The translations under genes and the position numbers were made by a program. From contig NZ_FOSS01000004.1 in assembly GCF_900114355.1 (NCBI RefSeq), positions 398,238 through 462,237 of the forward strand: 64,000 nt of DNA, given 5' to 3'. The stretch comes from Lysobacter sp. cf310 (GTDB taxonomy: Bacteria > Pseudomonadota > Gammaproteobacteria > Xanthomonadales > Xanthomonadaceae). A model generated the notes under the pieces. The model searched no databases, had not been told where the DNA came from, and saw only the letters and a program-made list of their open reading frames with translations. Every line of letters begins with the position of its first letter. Positions within the stretch are counted from its first letter, which is position 1. Shown here piece after piece: positions 28,359 through 37,586 of the stretch.

Positions 28359-29675
28359 TCAGCCGCGCTGGGTCGCCGCGGCGCCGACACTGGCGCTGCG
28401 ACGCAGTCCGACGCGATAGCCGCGCAGGGCGAAGTACAGGATGTAGAGGTAGCAGGGGATCATCAGCAGCGCGAACACGGCCTGGAAGTCGTAGTGCTGC
28501 TTGAGCGCGGCGAACAGCAGCGGAATCGTCGCGCCGCCGGCGATGCCCATGATCAGCAGCGCCGAGCCGTACTCGGTGAAGCGGCCCAGTCCACGGATCG
28601 CCAGCGGGAAAATCGCCGGCCACATCATCGCGTTGGCGAAGCCCAGCGCGGCCACGAAGCCGACCGAGACGATGCCGTGGGTCAGGTAGGCGCCGATCGT
28701 CAGGGCCACGCCGAGCACCGCCGAGTAGGTCAGGTAGCGCTCCTGCGAGATGAAGCGCGGGATGGTGACCAGGCCGACCAGGTAGCCGACCAGCATCGCG
28801 CCCAGCGTGAACGAGGTGAAGAACTTGGTCTGGTCCAGCGGCAGGCCGAAGCCGTGGCCGTAGGTGCCGATCGCATCGCCGGCCATCACCTCCACGCCGA
28901 CGTAGGTGAAGATGCACAGCGCGCCCAGCCACACGTGCGGAAACTGGAACAGGCTGGTCTTGCGCGTGGACGCGCCGTCGCCGCCGTCGGCATTGGCGTC
29001 CTCGGCGCGTACGTCCGGCAATGGCGAGAACAAGATGCCGACTGCCAGCACGGCCATCGCGCCGGCCATCGCCAGATAGGGCGTGTGGATGCGCGCGGCG
29101 AATGCGTTCAACAGCGCCTGCTTGCCGGCGGCGTCGGCGGCGGCGATCTGCGCGGTCAGGTCGCCCATGCCGTGCAGCACCAGCGCGCCCAGCACGATCG
29201 GCGCCAGGATGCCGGCGACCTTGTTGCAGATGCCCATCACCGCGATGCGCTGGGCGGCGCCGTCGATCGGGCCGAGGATGCTGATGTAGGGATTCACCGC
29301 GGTCTGCAGCACCGCCAGGCCGGCGCCGATCACGAACACGCCGGTCAGCGCGCCCGGATACCAGCGCTGGGTGGTGAACTCGCCGAACAGCGCCGCGCCC
29401 ACCGCCATCAGGAACAGGCCCAGGGCCATGCCCTTCTTCATGCCGGTCTTCTTGAGGATCACCGACGAGGGCAGGGCCAGGCAGAAGTAGGAGATGTAGA
29501 ACGCGAACGGAATCAGGAAGGCCGCGGTCTCGTTGACGTCGAACGCCAGCTGCGCGAACGAGATCAGCGGGCCGTTGAGCCAGGTGACGAAGCCGAAGAT
29601 GAAGAACAGCGCGCCGACGATCGCGATCGAGCCGAGATAGCGCTGCGGCGGGCCGCCGGTATTGGGCGTGGACAT
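28359..29675 (-). CDS. nagP: FucP/NagP-family N-acetylglucosamine permease
   Basis: A 438-residue inner-membrane MFS transporter with about 12 hydrophobic segments. The N-terminal GALFFIFGFVTWLNGPLI and the NPYISILGP block are diagnostic of the glucose/galactose/fucose:H+ symporter branch that includes NagP. GlcNAc as substrate is inferred from the surrounding nag genes. The ATG at 29675 begins MSTPNTGG. It is divergent from the kinase gene across a 433-base regulatory spacer and heads the minus-strand run nagP - methyltransferase - lacI. Confidence 0.88.
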   Translation of the reverse strand: MSTPNTGGPPQRYLGSIAIVGALFFIFGFVTWLNGPLISFAQLAFDVNETAAFLIPFAFYISYFCLALPSSVILKKTGMKKGMALGLFLMAVGAALFGEFTTQRWYPGALTGVFVIGAGLAVLQTAVNPYISILGPIDGAAQRIAVMGICNKVAGILAPIVLGALVLHGMGDLTAQIAAADAAGKQALLNAFAARIHTPYLAMAGAMAVLAVGILFSPLPDVRAEDANADGGDGASTRKTSLFQFPHVWLGALCIFTYVGVEVMAGDAIGTYGHGFGLPLDQTKFFTSFTLGAMLVGYLVGLVTIPRFISQERYLTYSAVLGVALTIGAYLTHGIVSVGFVAALGFANAMMWPAIFPLAIRGLGRFTEYGSALLIMGIAGGATIPLLFAALKQHYDFQAVFALLMIPCYLYILYFALRGYRVGLRRSASVGAAATQRG

Positions 29676-29760
29676 AGTGTTCAGGACTCCCCTCCAGGAA
29701 CGCGGGGAGCGCCCCGCGGCGTTACGGCACTATCGCATTTGACCTGCACGACATCCGTTG

Positions 29761-29774
29761 GCTCAACGGTGTCA
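29761..29774. promoter_or_regulatory. second, degenerate LacI-type operator
   Basis: GCTCAACGGTGTCA agrees with the central 14 bases of the palindrome at 29919-29934 at 10 of 14 positions. Its centre is 159 bases from the other, about 15 helical turns, and it lies nearer nagP. Confidence 0.4.
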
Positions 29775-29918
29775 CAACTTTGTCCGACAAGCCAGAAGGG
29801 GGCCTGAAACCCAGCCGGGGCCGGGCCCGCCGGAGCGCGTCCTTATGCTGCGCCGCATCATGGTAAATGCCGCCAGTTCGCAGTTTTCGTGCATTTGTTA
29901 GGGTCGTGTGACCTCAAG

Positions 29919-29934
29919 TTGACAACGTTGTCAA
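29919..29934. promoter_or_regulatory. perfect LacI-type operator TTGACAACGTTGTCAA
   Basis: A perfect 16-bp palindrome with the CG centre typical of LacI-family operators, in the spacer between nagP and the kinase gene. The rest of the 433-base spacer (29676-30108) shows the degenerate second site and no gene. Confidence 0.75.
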
Positions 29935-30108
29935 ATGGTGGGCAATCTCGGCTCCGCCAGCGGGGGCTGGCCGGGATCAATGGAGGGAAGCGATGCAGTG
30001 GGATACCAAGCGGACGGCGGTTTCGCCCCGTGCAGCGCAGCCGATGCGCGCCGTCAGGGCGGACGGTCAAAACGCCGTCGCCGCAGCCACCGTCGCGGAG
30101 CGGACCGC

Positions 30109-31116
30109 ATGAGCGCTGCCAGCAAGCTGGCTCCGGCCGCGTCCCCGTTCATCGCCGCCGACGTCGGCGGCACCCACACCCGGGTCGGCCTGGTGCGCGC
30201 GGGCGGTCCGGGCGAAAGCGCGGTCGCGGTGCTCGCGCATCGCAAGTACGTGTGCGCCGACTACCCCAGCCTGTCCGCGATCCTGGCCGACTTCCTGGCC
30301 GGCGCGGGCGCCGGCGCCGGCGCCGACCGGGTCGCGATCGCCTGTGCGGGCGTGGTCCTGGACGATGCGGTCATCAATTCCAATCTGCCCTGGCGGATTT
30401 CGCTGTCCGAGCTGCGTCGCGAGCTCGGCCTGCGCGAAGTGCTGTTCATCAACGATTTCCAGGCCGCCGCCCACGCCGCCCAGTGCATGGCGCCCGGCGA
30501 TTCCACCCTGCTCACGCCCGGCGTCAGCGATGCCGCGCCGGGTCCGGTGCTGGTGATCGGCCCGGGCACCGGTCTGGGTGCGGCGGTGCGCATTCCGTTC
30601 CGCGACGCCACCGTGGTGCTGCCGACCGAGTCCGGCCACACCGCGTTCGCGCCCGGCGGCGCGCGCGAGATCGAGATCCTGCGCTGGATGCAGCAGCGCG
30701 GCGCGCACGTGTCCACCGAGCACCTGGTATCCGGTCCCGGTCTGGTCAACCTGTACGACGCGCTGTGCGCGATCGACGGCGTCGAACCCAGCCTGCGCGC
30801 GCCGGCCGCGATCACCCAGGCCGCGCGCCGCGGCGACGCGATCGCGCGCGAGGCGGTGCTGACCTTCTGCGCGCTGCTGGGCAGCGTGATCGGCGACCTG
30901 ACCGTGGTCAGCGGCGCCAAGGCGGTGTTCATCGCCGGCGGCATCCTGCCGCAGCTCAAGGATTTCCTCGACGCCAGCGCTTTCCGCGAGCGCCTGCTCA
31001 ACAAGGGCGCGATGCGCCCGGTGTTGGAGCGCGTGCCGGTGCGCCTGATCGAGAACGAACAACTCGGCGTCATCGGCGCCGCCAGTTGGTACCTGGAGCA
31101 CGCCAATGAGGCCTGA
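30109..31116 (+). CDS. glucokinase-family sugar kinase, candidate GlcNAc kinase
   Basis: A 335-residue kinase of the Glk family (not ROK: no zinc CxCGxxGC box). The phosphate-1 loop IAADVGGTHTRVGLV is at about 15-29. The catalytic Asp is in LFINDFQAAAHA, the adenosine loop is VIGPGTGLGAAV, and the C-terminal block is FIAGGILPQL. It should phosphorylate glucose or GlcNAc at C6. Its position between the nagP operator and the TonB receptor gene, plus the need for a kinase with a NagP (non-PTS) route, favours GlcNAc. The ATG at 30109 has GGAG at 30097-30100; the open stretch upstream (to 29935) is spacer. Confidence 0.85.
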   Translation: MSAASKLAPAASPFIAADVGGTHTRVGLVRAGGPGESAVAVLAHRKYVCADYPSLSAILADFLAGAGAGAGADRVAIACAGVVLDDAVINSNLPWRISLSELRRELGLREVLFINDFQAAAHAAQCMAPGDSTLLTPGVSDAAPGPVLVIGPGTGLGAAVRIPFRDATVVLPTESGHTAFAPGGAREIEILRWMQQRGAHVSTEHLVSGPGLVNLYDALCAIDGVEPSLRAPAAITQAARRGDAIAREAVLTFCALLGSVIGDLTVVSGAKAVFIAGGILPQLKDFLDASAFRERLLNKGAMRPVLERVPVRLIENEQLGVIGAASWYLEHANEA

Positions 31117-31253
31117 GCCCGGCAGCGCGCTTCGCGTTATCCGCTGAATTGCCGGCGCCGGCCACCAACGGCGCTGGAACAGACGTACCAGGCTTCGCCC
31201 AATCGACGCAGATCGAGCGGCGGAGAGGACCATAGCCCGAGGGAGAGAACCCA

Positions 31254-33992
31254 ATGAAAGTTCGCAAGACCATTCTGTCCGTCAGTATCGTCGCGGCCCT
31301 CGGCTTTGCCGGCCAGGCCGTGGCGCAGGACGCAAGCACCGCATCGCAGGACGCCAAGGACCTGGACACCATCGTGGTCAAGGGCATCCGCGGCGCGATC
31401 GAGCAGTCGCTGGACACCAAGCGCGACGACGTCACCCGCGTCGAGGTCATCACCTCCGAAGACATCGGCAAGATGCCCGACAAGAACGTCGCCGACTCGC
31501 TCGCGCGCGTGCCGGGCGTGAACATCTCGGCGGCCAGCGCCAACGAGGGCGCGTTCGACGAGAACGACCGCGTGTCCATGCGCGGCACCAGCCCCAGCTT
31601 CACCCAGACCCTGATCGACGGTCACAACATCGCCTCCGGCGACTGGTTCGTGCTCAACCAGACCGGCACCGTGGGCCGCAGCGTGAGCTACTCGCTGCTG
31701 CCGTCGGAACTGGTCGACAAGGTGGTGGTGCGCAAGTCGTCCGAGGCCAAGCTGGTCGAAGGCGGCGCGGTCGGCACCGTCGACATCGTCACCCGCAACC
31801 CGCTCAACTTCGAGAAGGGCTTCAGCATCTTCGGTTCGGTCGGCGGCGTTTACGCCGATCAGCCCGGCAAGACCGACCCGCAGATCTCGGTGCTGGGAAA
31901 CTGGAAAAACGAGGACGGCACGTTCGGCATTACCGTGCAGGCCTTCAGCGAAGAACGTCATCTGCGCCGCGACGGCCAGGAAATCCTGGGCTACGAGCAG
32001 ATCGGCGCCAACACCGCCGCCGGCCTCGCCCATCCCGACCTGGTCGGCGTGTTCTTCCCGACCATGATCGGCTCGGCGCTGTTCGAACAGGAGCGCAAGC
32101 GCACCGGCGGCATGTTCACCGCGCAGTGGAAGCCGGCCGACAACTTCGAACTGGAGGCCAACTACTTCCGTTCGGACATGAAGGCCGACAACTACAATCG
32201 CAACTACCTGATCTGGGGCGCGCGCATCATCAACGGCACTGCCGGCAACAACGGTCAGGTGCCGCTGCCGGGTTACGTGGTGCGCAACAACACCCTGGTC
32301 TCGGCCGACTTCGCGCCGACGCCGGGCGCCAACCCGTCCAATGCCTTCGGCATCTACGACCAGATCTCGCGCCCGGGATCCAAGTCCAGCACCGAGTTCT
32401 TCAGCCTGTCGGGCAAGTGGGACGTCAGCGACAAGCTGCGCTTCTCGGCCCAGGCCGGCACCTCCGAGGGTCACGGCGAAACCCCGACCCAGGACGTGGC
32501 CGAGTGGGACGTGGGCCTGAACAGCGGCGGCCACTGGCGCCTCAACGGCGTCGGCGCGGCCGACTGGGGCCTGGGCAACGCCAACACCGGCGCGCCGGGC
32601 ATCCCCAACACCGACTACCGCCTGGATTGGATTTTCGGCTTCAACGACATCGACGTGGAAGACAAGGAAGACTGGGGCCAGATCGACGGCACCTACTTCT
32701 TCGACGGCGGCCTGGTGACCTCGATCGACTTCGGCGTGCGTCAGGCGCGTCATGAGCGCAACCTCGACCAGGTCACCGCGCAGGGCCCGAACTTCGCCCT
32801 GCCGGAAGATCCGTTCAATCCGGCCACCTGGCCGCAGGGCTACACCAACTACCCGGGCGATTTCGCCAGCGGCATCGGCGGCAACTTCCCGCGCAACATC
32901 TGGTACTTCTCGCCGGAAAGCCTGGCCAGGTTCGCGCGCCTGGCCAACCGCGATCCGGTCTCGCGCTTCTACTTCCTCGGCGCCTACGGCCTGGAGGAAA
33001 AGAGCACCGCCGCCTACGGCCAGCTCAACTTCCAGGGCGAGCGCTGGACCGCCAACATCGGCCTGCGTTATGTCGAGACCCAGGAAGACGTCACCAACTA
33101 CGTGAGCACTTCGGCCACCGATCCGGCCGCGATCACCACCTCAGCGTTCGGCGCCTACAAGACCGTGCTGACCAAGAACACGTACAAGGACTGGCTGCCG
33201 AGCGCGAACCTCAAGCTCGACATCACCGACGACGTGGTCCTGCGCCTGGCCGCTTCGCGCACCCTGACCCGGCCGGACTTCTCGGCCATCGCGGGCGCGG
33301 TCTCGCTGAGCCCGCCGGCCGCGGTCAACGGTGTCGGTACCGGCACCGGCGGCAACCCCAACCTCGCCCCGATCCTGTCGACCAACCTCGACGCGACCGT
33401 GGAGTGGTACTACGGCGAGCGCGCGCTGTTCTCCCTGGGCGTGTTCAGCATGAACATCGACAACTACGTCTCGCTGGCCAACGTGCGCCGTCAGTACCTG
33501 ACCATCGACGCGCAGCGTCCCAACGGCGCCATGGTCGACTACGACCTGACCATTCCGGTTAACTCCGGTGCCAAGGTCAACGGCTTCGAGATCGCCTGGG
33601 AAGGCCCGATCGGCGACTACTTCGGCGCGTTCGCCAACTACACCTACGCCGAGGGCGACACCGACGACGGCACGCCGATGCTGGGAACGTCCGAGAACAC
33701 CTACAACGTCGGCCTGTGGTTCGAGAACGATCGCTTCAACGCCCGCGTCAACTACACCTACCGCTCGGAGTTCTACAGCGGTCTGGACCGTGCCTCGTCG
33801 TTCTACCAGGACGATATCGACAGCGTGTCGGCGTCGTTCGGTTACAAGATCAACGACCACATGGCGCTGAGCCTGGACGCGATGAACCTCAACAATCCCA
33901 AGACCAAGTACTACGCCGAGAACAAGGATCGCCCGCGTTCGATCTACGAGAACGGCCGTCAGTACTACTTGAACTTCCGCTTCAACTACTGA
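31254..33992 (+). CDS. TonB-dependent outer-membrane receptor, chitooligosaccharide/GlcNAc type
   Basis: A 912-residue porin-like receptor. The signal peptide ends in AGQAVAQ (about residue 24), the TonB box is LDTIVVKG at about 38-45, and the plug domain contains DIGKMPDKNVADSLARVPGVN. A beta-barrel follows, ending in the aromatic terminus LNFRFNY that is required for outer-membrane assembly. The type is the Xanthomonas/Caulobacter TonB receptor group used for complex carbohydrates. Context (GH20, NagP, kinase) points to chitin-derived sugars. GAGGGAGAG six bases upstream of the ATG is a strong ribosome site. It lies 137 bases after the kinase gene and probably in the same transcript. Confidence 0.92.
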   Translation: MKVRKTILSVSIVAALGFAGQAVAQDASTASQDAKDLDTIVVKGIRGAIEQSLDTKRDDVTRVEVITSEDIGKMPDKNVADSLARVPGVNISAASANEGAFDENDRVSMRGTSPSFTQTLIDGHNIASGDWFVLNQTGTVGRSVSYSLLPSELVDKVVVRKSSEAKLVEGGAVGTVDIVTRNPLNFEKGFSIFGSVGGVYADQPGKTDPQISVLGNWKNEDGTFGITVQAFSEERHLRRDGQEILGYEQIGANTAAGLAHPDLVGVFFPTMIGSALFEQERKRTGGMFTAQWKPADNFELEANYFRSDMKADNYNRNYLIWGARIINGTAGNNGQVPLPGYVVRNNTLVSADFAPTPGANPSNAFGIYDQISRPGSKSSTEFFSLSGKWDVSDKLRFSAQAGTSEGHGETPTQDVAEWDVGLNSGGHWRLNGVGAADWGLGNANTGAPGIPNTDYRLDWIFGFNDIDVEDKEDWGQIDGTYFFDGGLVTSIDFGVRQARHERNLDQVTAQGPNFALPEDPFNPATWPQGYTNYPGDFASGIGGNFPRNIWYFSPESLARFARLANRDPVSRFYFLGAYGLEEKSTAAYGQLNFQGERWTANIGLRYVETQEDVTNYVSTSATDPAAITTSAFGAYKTVLTKNTYKDWLPSANLKLDITDDVVLRLAASRTLTRPDFSAIAGAVSLSPPAAVNGVGTGTGGNPNLAPILSTNLDATVEWYYGERALFSLGVFSMNIDNYVSLANVRRQYLTIDAQRPNGAMVDYDLTIPVNSGAKVNGFEIAWEGPIGDYFGAFANYTYAEGDTDDGTPMLGTSENTYNVGLWFENDRFNARVNYTYRSEFYSGLDRASSFYQDDIDSVSASFGYKINDHMALSLDAMNLNNPKTKYYAENKDRPRSIYENGRQYYLNFRFNY

Positions 33993-34004
33993 GGTCCGGG
34001 CGTG

Positions 34005-34103
34005 GGGTGCGGCACGCCGCACCCTGCGATCCAGGCACTACCGCGCCTTCGGGCGCTCCGGTAGCTTTCAGCTGCGACAACGGGCCCGGTTACGCCGGGC
34101 CCG
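34005..34103 (+). terminator. three consecutive hairpins after the TonB receptor gene
   Basis: GGGTGCGG/CCGCACCC (34005-34024), a CTACC...GCGCC-ttcg-GGCGC...GGTAG stem (about 34038-34064), and CGGGCCCGG/CCGGGCCCG (34081-34103). The last is followed by CTTGTTG, a weak T tail, so it may terminate partially or protect the upstream transcript from 3' decay while letting some reading into the GH20 gene. Confidence 0.5.
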
Positions 34104-34143
34104 CTTGTTGTATGAGTGTCGGACGGACAACGAGGGGGCGGGA

Positions 34144-36537
34144 ATGAGCGGTAAACGCATGCGCGCGGCGGTGGCCGCGGCGGTAGCGCTGTCCATGGTG
34201 ACGGCGATCACATTGTCGGCCTGCCAACGCGGCGGCCAGGACGCGACGGCGGACGTGCCCGCCGCCCAGGCATCGCAGATCACCCCGGTGATTCCGTTGC
34301 CGGCCAAGGTGCAAGCGCGCGAGGGCGCGTTCGTGCTGGACGTGAGCACGCGCCTGCAGGCCGCCGGCGGCAACGCCGATGCGGCGCGGATCGCACGCGA
34401 CTTCGCCGCGCGTCTGCAGCGCCTGCGCGGTTTCGCGCCCAACGTCGACGCCAGCGGCAACGCCGCCGGCGAGGCCGCGCACACCGTCGTATTCGCGATC
34501 GATCCTCAGGCCGCGCTGCCCAACGACGAGGCCTACAACCTCGACATCGGCCCGCAGGGCGCGCGCATCGAAGCGCGTGCGCCGGCCGGTTTGTTCTACG
34601 GCGCGGTCACGCTGTGGCAGCTGGCCACCGCCGACGGCGGCCGCGGCGCGGCGACCATCGCCGCGCAACGCATCGAAGACGCGCCGCGTTTCGGCTGGCG
34701 CGGGCTGATGCTGGATTCGGCGCGCCATTTCCAGAGCGTCGAACAGGTCAAGACCCTGATCGACCAGATGGCGCTGCACAAGCTCAACACCTTCCACTGG
34801 CATCTCACCGACGACCAGGGCTGGCGGATCGAGATCAAGAAATATCCCAAGCTCACGCAAGTCGGCAGCTGCCGGATTCCGGCCGGTGCCTCCGGCCACG
34901 ACCCGGTCACCGGCGCGCCGATTCCGTACTGCGGCTACTACACCCAGGAACAGATCCGCGAGGTGGTGCGCTACGCCGCCGAGCGCTATGTGACGATCGT
35001 CCCCGAGATCGAGATGCCGGGCCACGCCCAGGCCGCGATCGCCGCCTATCCCGAGCTGGGCGTGAGCGACGTGCTCAAGGCGCCGCCGCCGGTATCGCCG
35101 GACTGGGGCGTGCACACCTATCTGTTCAACACCCAGGACAGCACCTTCGTGTTCCTGGAGGACGTGCTGGCCGAAGTCACCGCGCTGTTCCCCGGCCGCT
35201 ACATCCACATCGGCGGCGACGAGGCGGCCAAGGACCAGTGGCAGGCCTCGCCCAGCATCCAGGCGCAGAAGACGGCGCTGGGGCTGAAGGACGAGATGGC
35301 GATGCAGAGCTGGTTCGTGGCCCGCATCGAGAAGTACCTGGGCAGCCACAACCGCAGCCTGATCGGCTGGGACGAGATCCTCGAAGGCGGCCTGCCGCCG
35401 CGCGCGACGGTGATGTCCTGGCGCGGCATCAAGGGCGCGGTCGAGGCCGCGCGCGCCGGACACGACGTGGTGCTGGCGCCGGCGCCGGACCTGTATTTCG
35501 ATCACGTGCAAAGCGACAACGACGACGAGGCCACCGGCCGCCTGGCCGCGATGACCTTGAAATCGGTGTACGGCTTCGAGCCGGTGCCGGCCGAGCTCAC
35601 GCCCGACCAGGCCAAGCACGTGCTGGGCGCGCAGGCCAATCTGTGGACCGAGCATAAGCGGAGCTTCGAGGCGGTCGAGCGCGCCTACTTCCCGCGCACG
35701 GCCGCGTTGGCCGAAGCGGTGTGGTCGCCCAAGGGCGCACGCGACTGGGACGGCTTCCTGCGCCGGCTGGTGCCGCAGATGGGGCGCTATCAGGCGCAGA
35801 AGGTTCAGGCGTCGGATGCGGCGTTCGCGGTGCGCTTCGAAGTAGAGCGCGACGGCCAGGGCCAGCCCCTGCTGAAGCTGTCCAATCAGGTCGGTTTCGG
35901 CCAGATCCGCTATCTCGAAGGCAAGGGCGAGCTGAGCACGCAGTCGCCCTTGTATGGCGCGCCGCTGGCGCTGCGCCCGCCGACCGTGTTCCAGGCCGCG
36001 ACCTACGTCGACGGCCGCGCGCTGTCGGCGCCGCGCCGCTACGCGCCGGCCGATCTGGCCGCGCTGAGCCAGCGCACCGGCAACCGCCTGCGCCAGTGCA
36101 AGGGCGGCTTGAACCTGCGCATGGAGGACGACGCCCCGGCCGACGGCATCGGCGGGCGTTCGCCGCGCGCGACCCTGTTGGCCGACGTGTTCGATCCGTG
36201 CTGGATCTACGAAGGCGCGGCGCTGGACCAGGTCGGCGCGATCGAGGTCCGGGTCGGCCAGGTGCCCTTCAATTTCCAGCTCTGGCACGACACGCCCAAG
36301 GTCGTCACCCGCGCCGCCAACGGGCCGGAAGGCGCGTTGGAAGTGCGTGCCGACACCTGCCAGGGCGCGCCGATCGCGGTGCTGCCGCTGGGTTCGGCGC
36401 GTCGCACCGCCGGTCTCACCACGCTGCGCGCCAAGCTCGCGCCGACCGCGGGCACGCACGACCTGTGCCTGGTGTTCGCCAGCGGCAGTCACGATCCCTT
36501 GTGGGCGATCGAGCGGGTGACTCTGCAGCCGCGCTGA
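34144..36537 (+). CDS. GH20 beta-N-acetylhexosaminidase lipoprotein
   Basis: A 797-residue enzyme that removes terminal GlcNAc from chitooligosaccharides. The signal peptide has a lipobox ending LSAC (Cys27), so it is a lipid-anchored envelope protein. An N-terminal GH20b-like domain (to about 165) is followed by the catalytic barrel with RGLMLDSARHF, TFHWHLTDDQGWRIEIKKYP, and the catalytic dyad Asp359-Glu360 in HIGGDEAAKDQW. A C-terminal ~270-residue extension contains two beta-rich segments resembling the chitobiase C-terminal and carbohydrate-binding modules. It follows the TonB receptor gene and supplies GlcNAc to NagP. Confidence 0.93.
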   Translation: MSGKRMRAAVAAAVALSMVTAITLSACQRGGQDATADVPAAQASQITPVIPLPAKVQAREGAFVLDVSTRLQAAGGNADAARIARDFAARLQRLRGFAPNVDASGNAAGEAAHTVVFAIDPQAALPNDEAYNLDIGPQGARIEARAPAGLFYGAVTLWQLATADGGRGAATIAAQRIEDAPRFGWRGLMLDSARHFQSVEQVKTLIDQMALHKLNTFHWHLTDDQGWRIEIKKYPKLTQVGSCRIPAGASGHDPVTGAPIPYCGYYTQEQIREVVRYAAERYVTIVPEIEMPGHAQAAIAAYPELGVSDVLKAPPPVSPDWGVHTYLFNTQDSTFVFLEDVLAEVTALFPGRYIHIGGDEAAKDQWQASPSIQAQKTALGLKDEMAMQSWFVARIEKYLGSHNRSLIGWDEILEGGLPPRATVMSWRGIKGAVEAARAGHDVVLAPAPDLYFDHVQSDNDDEATGRLAAMTLKSVYGFEPVPAELTPDQAKHVLGAQANLWTEHKRSFEAVERAYFPRTAALAEAVWSPKGARDWDGFLRRLVPQMGRYQAQKVQASDAAFAVRFEVERDGQGQPLLKLSNQVGFGQIRYLEGKGELSTQSPLYGAPLALRPPTVFQAATYVDGRALSAPRRYAPADLAALSQRTGNRLRQCKGGLNLRMEDDAPADGIGGRSPRATLLADVFDPCWIYEGAALDQVGAIEVRVGQVPFNFQLWHDTPKVVTRAANGPEGALEVRADTCQGAPIAVLPLGSARRTAGLTTLRAKLAPTAGTHDLCLVFASGSHDPLWAIERVTLQPR

Positions 36538-36555
36538 GGCGGCTTCCCCGCCTGC

Positions 36556-36579
36556 ACGCCCCGGCCCGCGCCGGGGCGT
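36556..36579 (+). terminator. possible terminator hairpin after the GH20 gene
   Basis: A 9-bp stem ACGCCCCGG/CCGGGGCGT with a 6-base loop, 18 bases after the stop. No T tract follows, so termination strength is uncertain. Confidence 0.4.
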
Positions 36580-36675
36580 CGCCCTGCCCGATTCAGCGCA
36601 GAAAGCGTGATGAACGGCCCGATCCGGGCCCCGCTCGGGTTAGCATGTAGGGGTATCACGGGGGATCCATCGATC

Positions 36676-37317
36676 ATGCGAATTCGTAGTGTGTTGTTGA
36701 CGGCCGTGTTGGCCGTGTCCGGAACTGCCGCGGCCCAGACCGCCACCGCGCCGCTGCCCAAGCCCGCCGAGTTCTATTTCGACGCCGACGCCAACACCAC
36801 CAAGCCGGTGGTGGTCGTGCGCGAGACCGGCGAAGTGGCGATGCAGAAGCTCAGCCGCATCATCGAACGCAAGGCCGGCGCCGACGCCGAAGCCGCGCAG
36901 CTCGCCCACCTGGCGATGGAAGCCGGCCGCGTCGATCTCGGCCGCCAGCTGTATGCGCGTTCGCTGTCCGGCCTGGACGCCACCGACGGCATCTGGCGCT
37001 CGGTGATGTGGAACTACGGCTGGGACCTGTACCGCGCCGGCGACGACAAGGGCGCTTTCGAACAATGGCGCGTCCTGGCCACCACGCGCGGCGTGACCGG
37101 CAGCTGGATGCCGCCGACCTTCGCCCTGGTGCTGTGGTCGATGGGCCGCAAGGACGAGGCCGTGCAGTGGTACGCCGCTGCCGTGCGCACCGAGCCGCTG
37201 CAGTGGAGCAACACCGCGCAGTACGCGCGCCTGCTGCCGGCCTGGACCGAGGCCGAGCGCAAGGCGCTGGCGGAAGTGCAGGCGGCCTGGGCGGCCAATC
37301 CGCCCAAGTATCCCTAA
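36676..37317 (+). CDS. exported TPR-like protein of unknown function
   Basis: A 213-residue protein with a signal peptide (MRIRSVLLTAVLAVSGTAAAQ). The mature part is alpha-helical with Ala-rich helices in TPR-like pairs (for example LAHLAMEAGRVDLGRQLYARSL and YRAGDDKGAFEQWRVLATTRG). A Sel1/TPR scaffold in the periplasm is likely. The ATG at 36676 starts the signal peptide; the in-frame ATG at 36607 precedes it by 23 non-signal residues. It closes the GlcNAc block and is followed by a strong terminator. Confidence 0.7.
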   Translation: MRIRSVLLTAVLAVSGTAAAQTATAPLPKPAEFYFDADANTTKPVVVVRETGEVAMQKLSRIIERKAGADAEAAQLAHLAMEAGRVDLGRQLYARSLSGLDATDGIWRSVMWNYGWDLYRAGDDKGAFEQWRVLATTRGVTGSWMPPTFALVLWSMGRKDEAVQWYAAAVRTEPLQWSNTAQYARLLPAWTEAERKALAEVQAAWAANPPKYP

Positions 37318-37340
37318 GCGCGCACGCGTCGCGATCCAAC

Positions 37341-37369
37341 AAAAGCGGAGCTTCGGCTCCGCTTTTTTT
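37341..37369 (+). terminator. strong intrinsic terminator
   Basis: The 7-bp stem GCGGAGC/GCTCCGC with a TTCG loop (37345-37362) is followed by seven T residues (37363-37369) and preceded by four A residues. The remaining 217 bases to the next gene show nothing further that I can support. Confidence 0.92.
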
Positions 37370-37586
37370 ATGCGTCGCAGGTGCCCGTCTGCCTGGCCGG
37401 CGGCCGGTGGCCTCGCCCTGAAAGGCAGGCGGGGCGGGCATCCGGGCCCCGTGCCCTCGTCCATGCCGGGGCCGCGACCGTTCGTCGGCGCCATTCCCGT
37501 TGAACGCTATGCACGGATACAGTCGGGCCGTTGCGATCGCGCCGCCCCGCATCGTGGCCACGGCAGGGCTCTCACCAGGGAACGGC

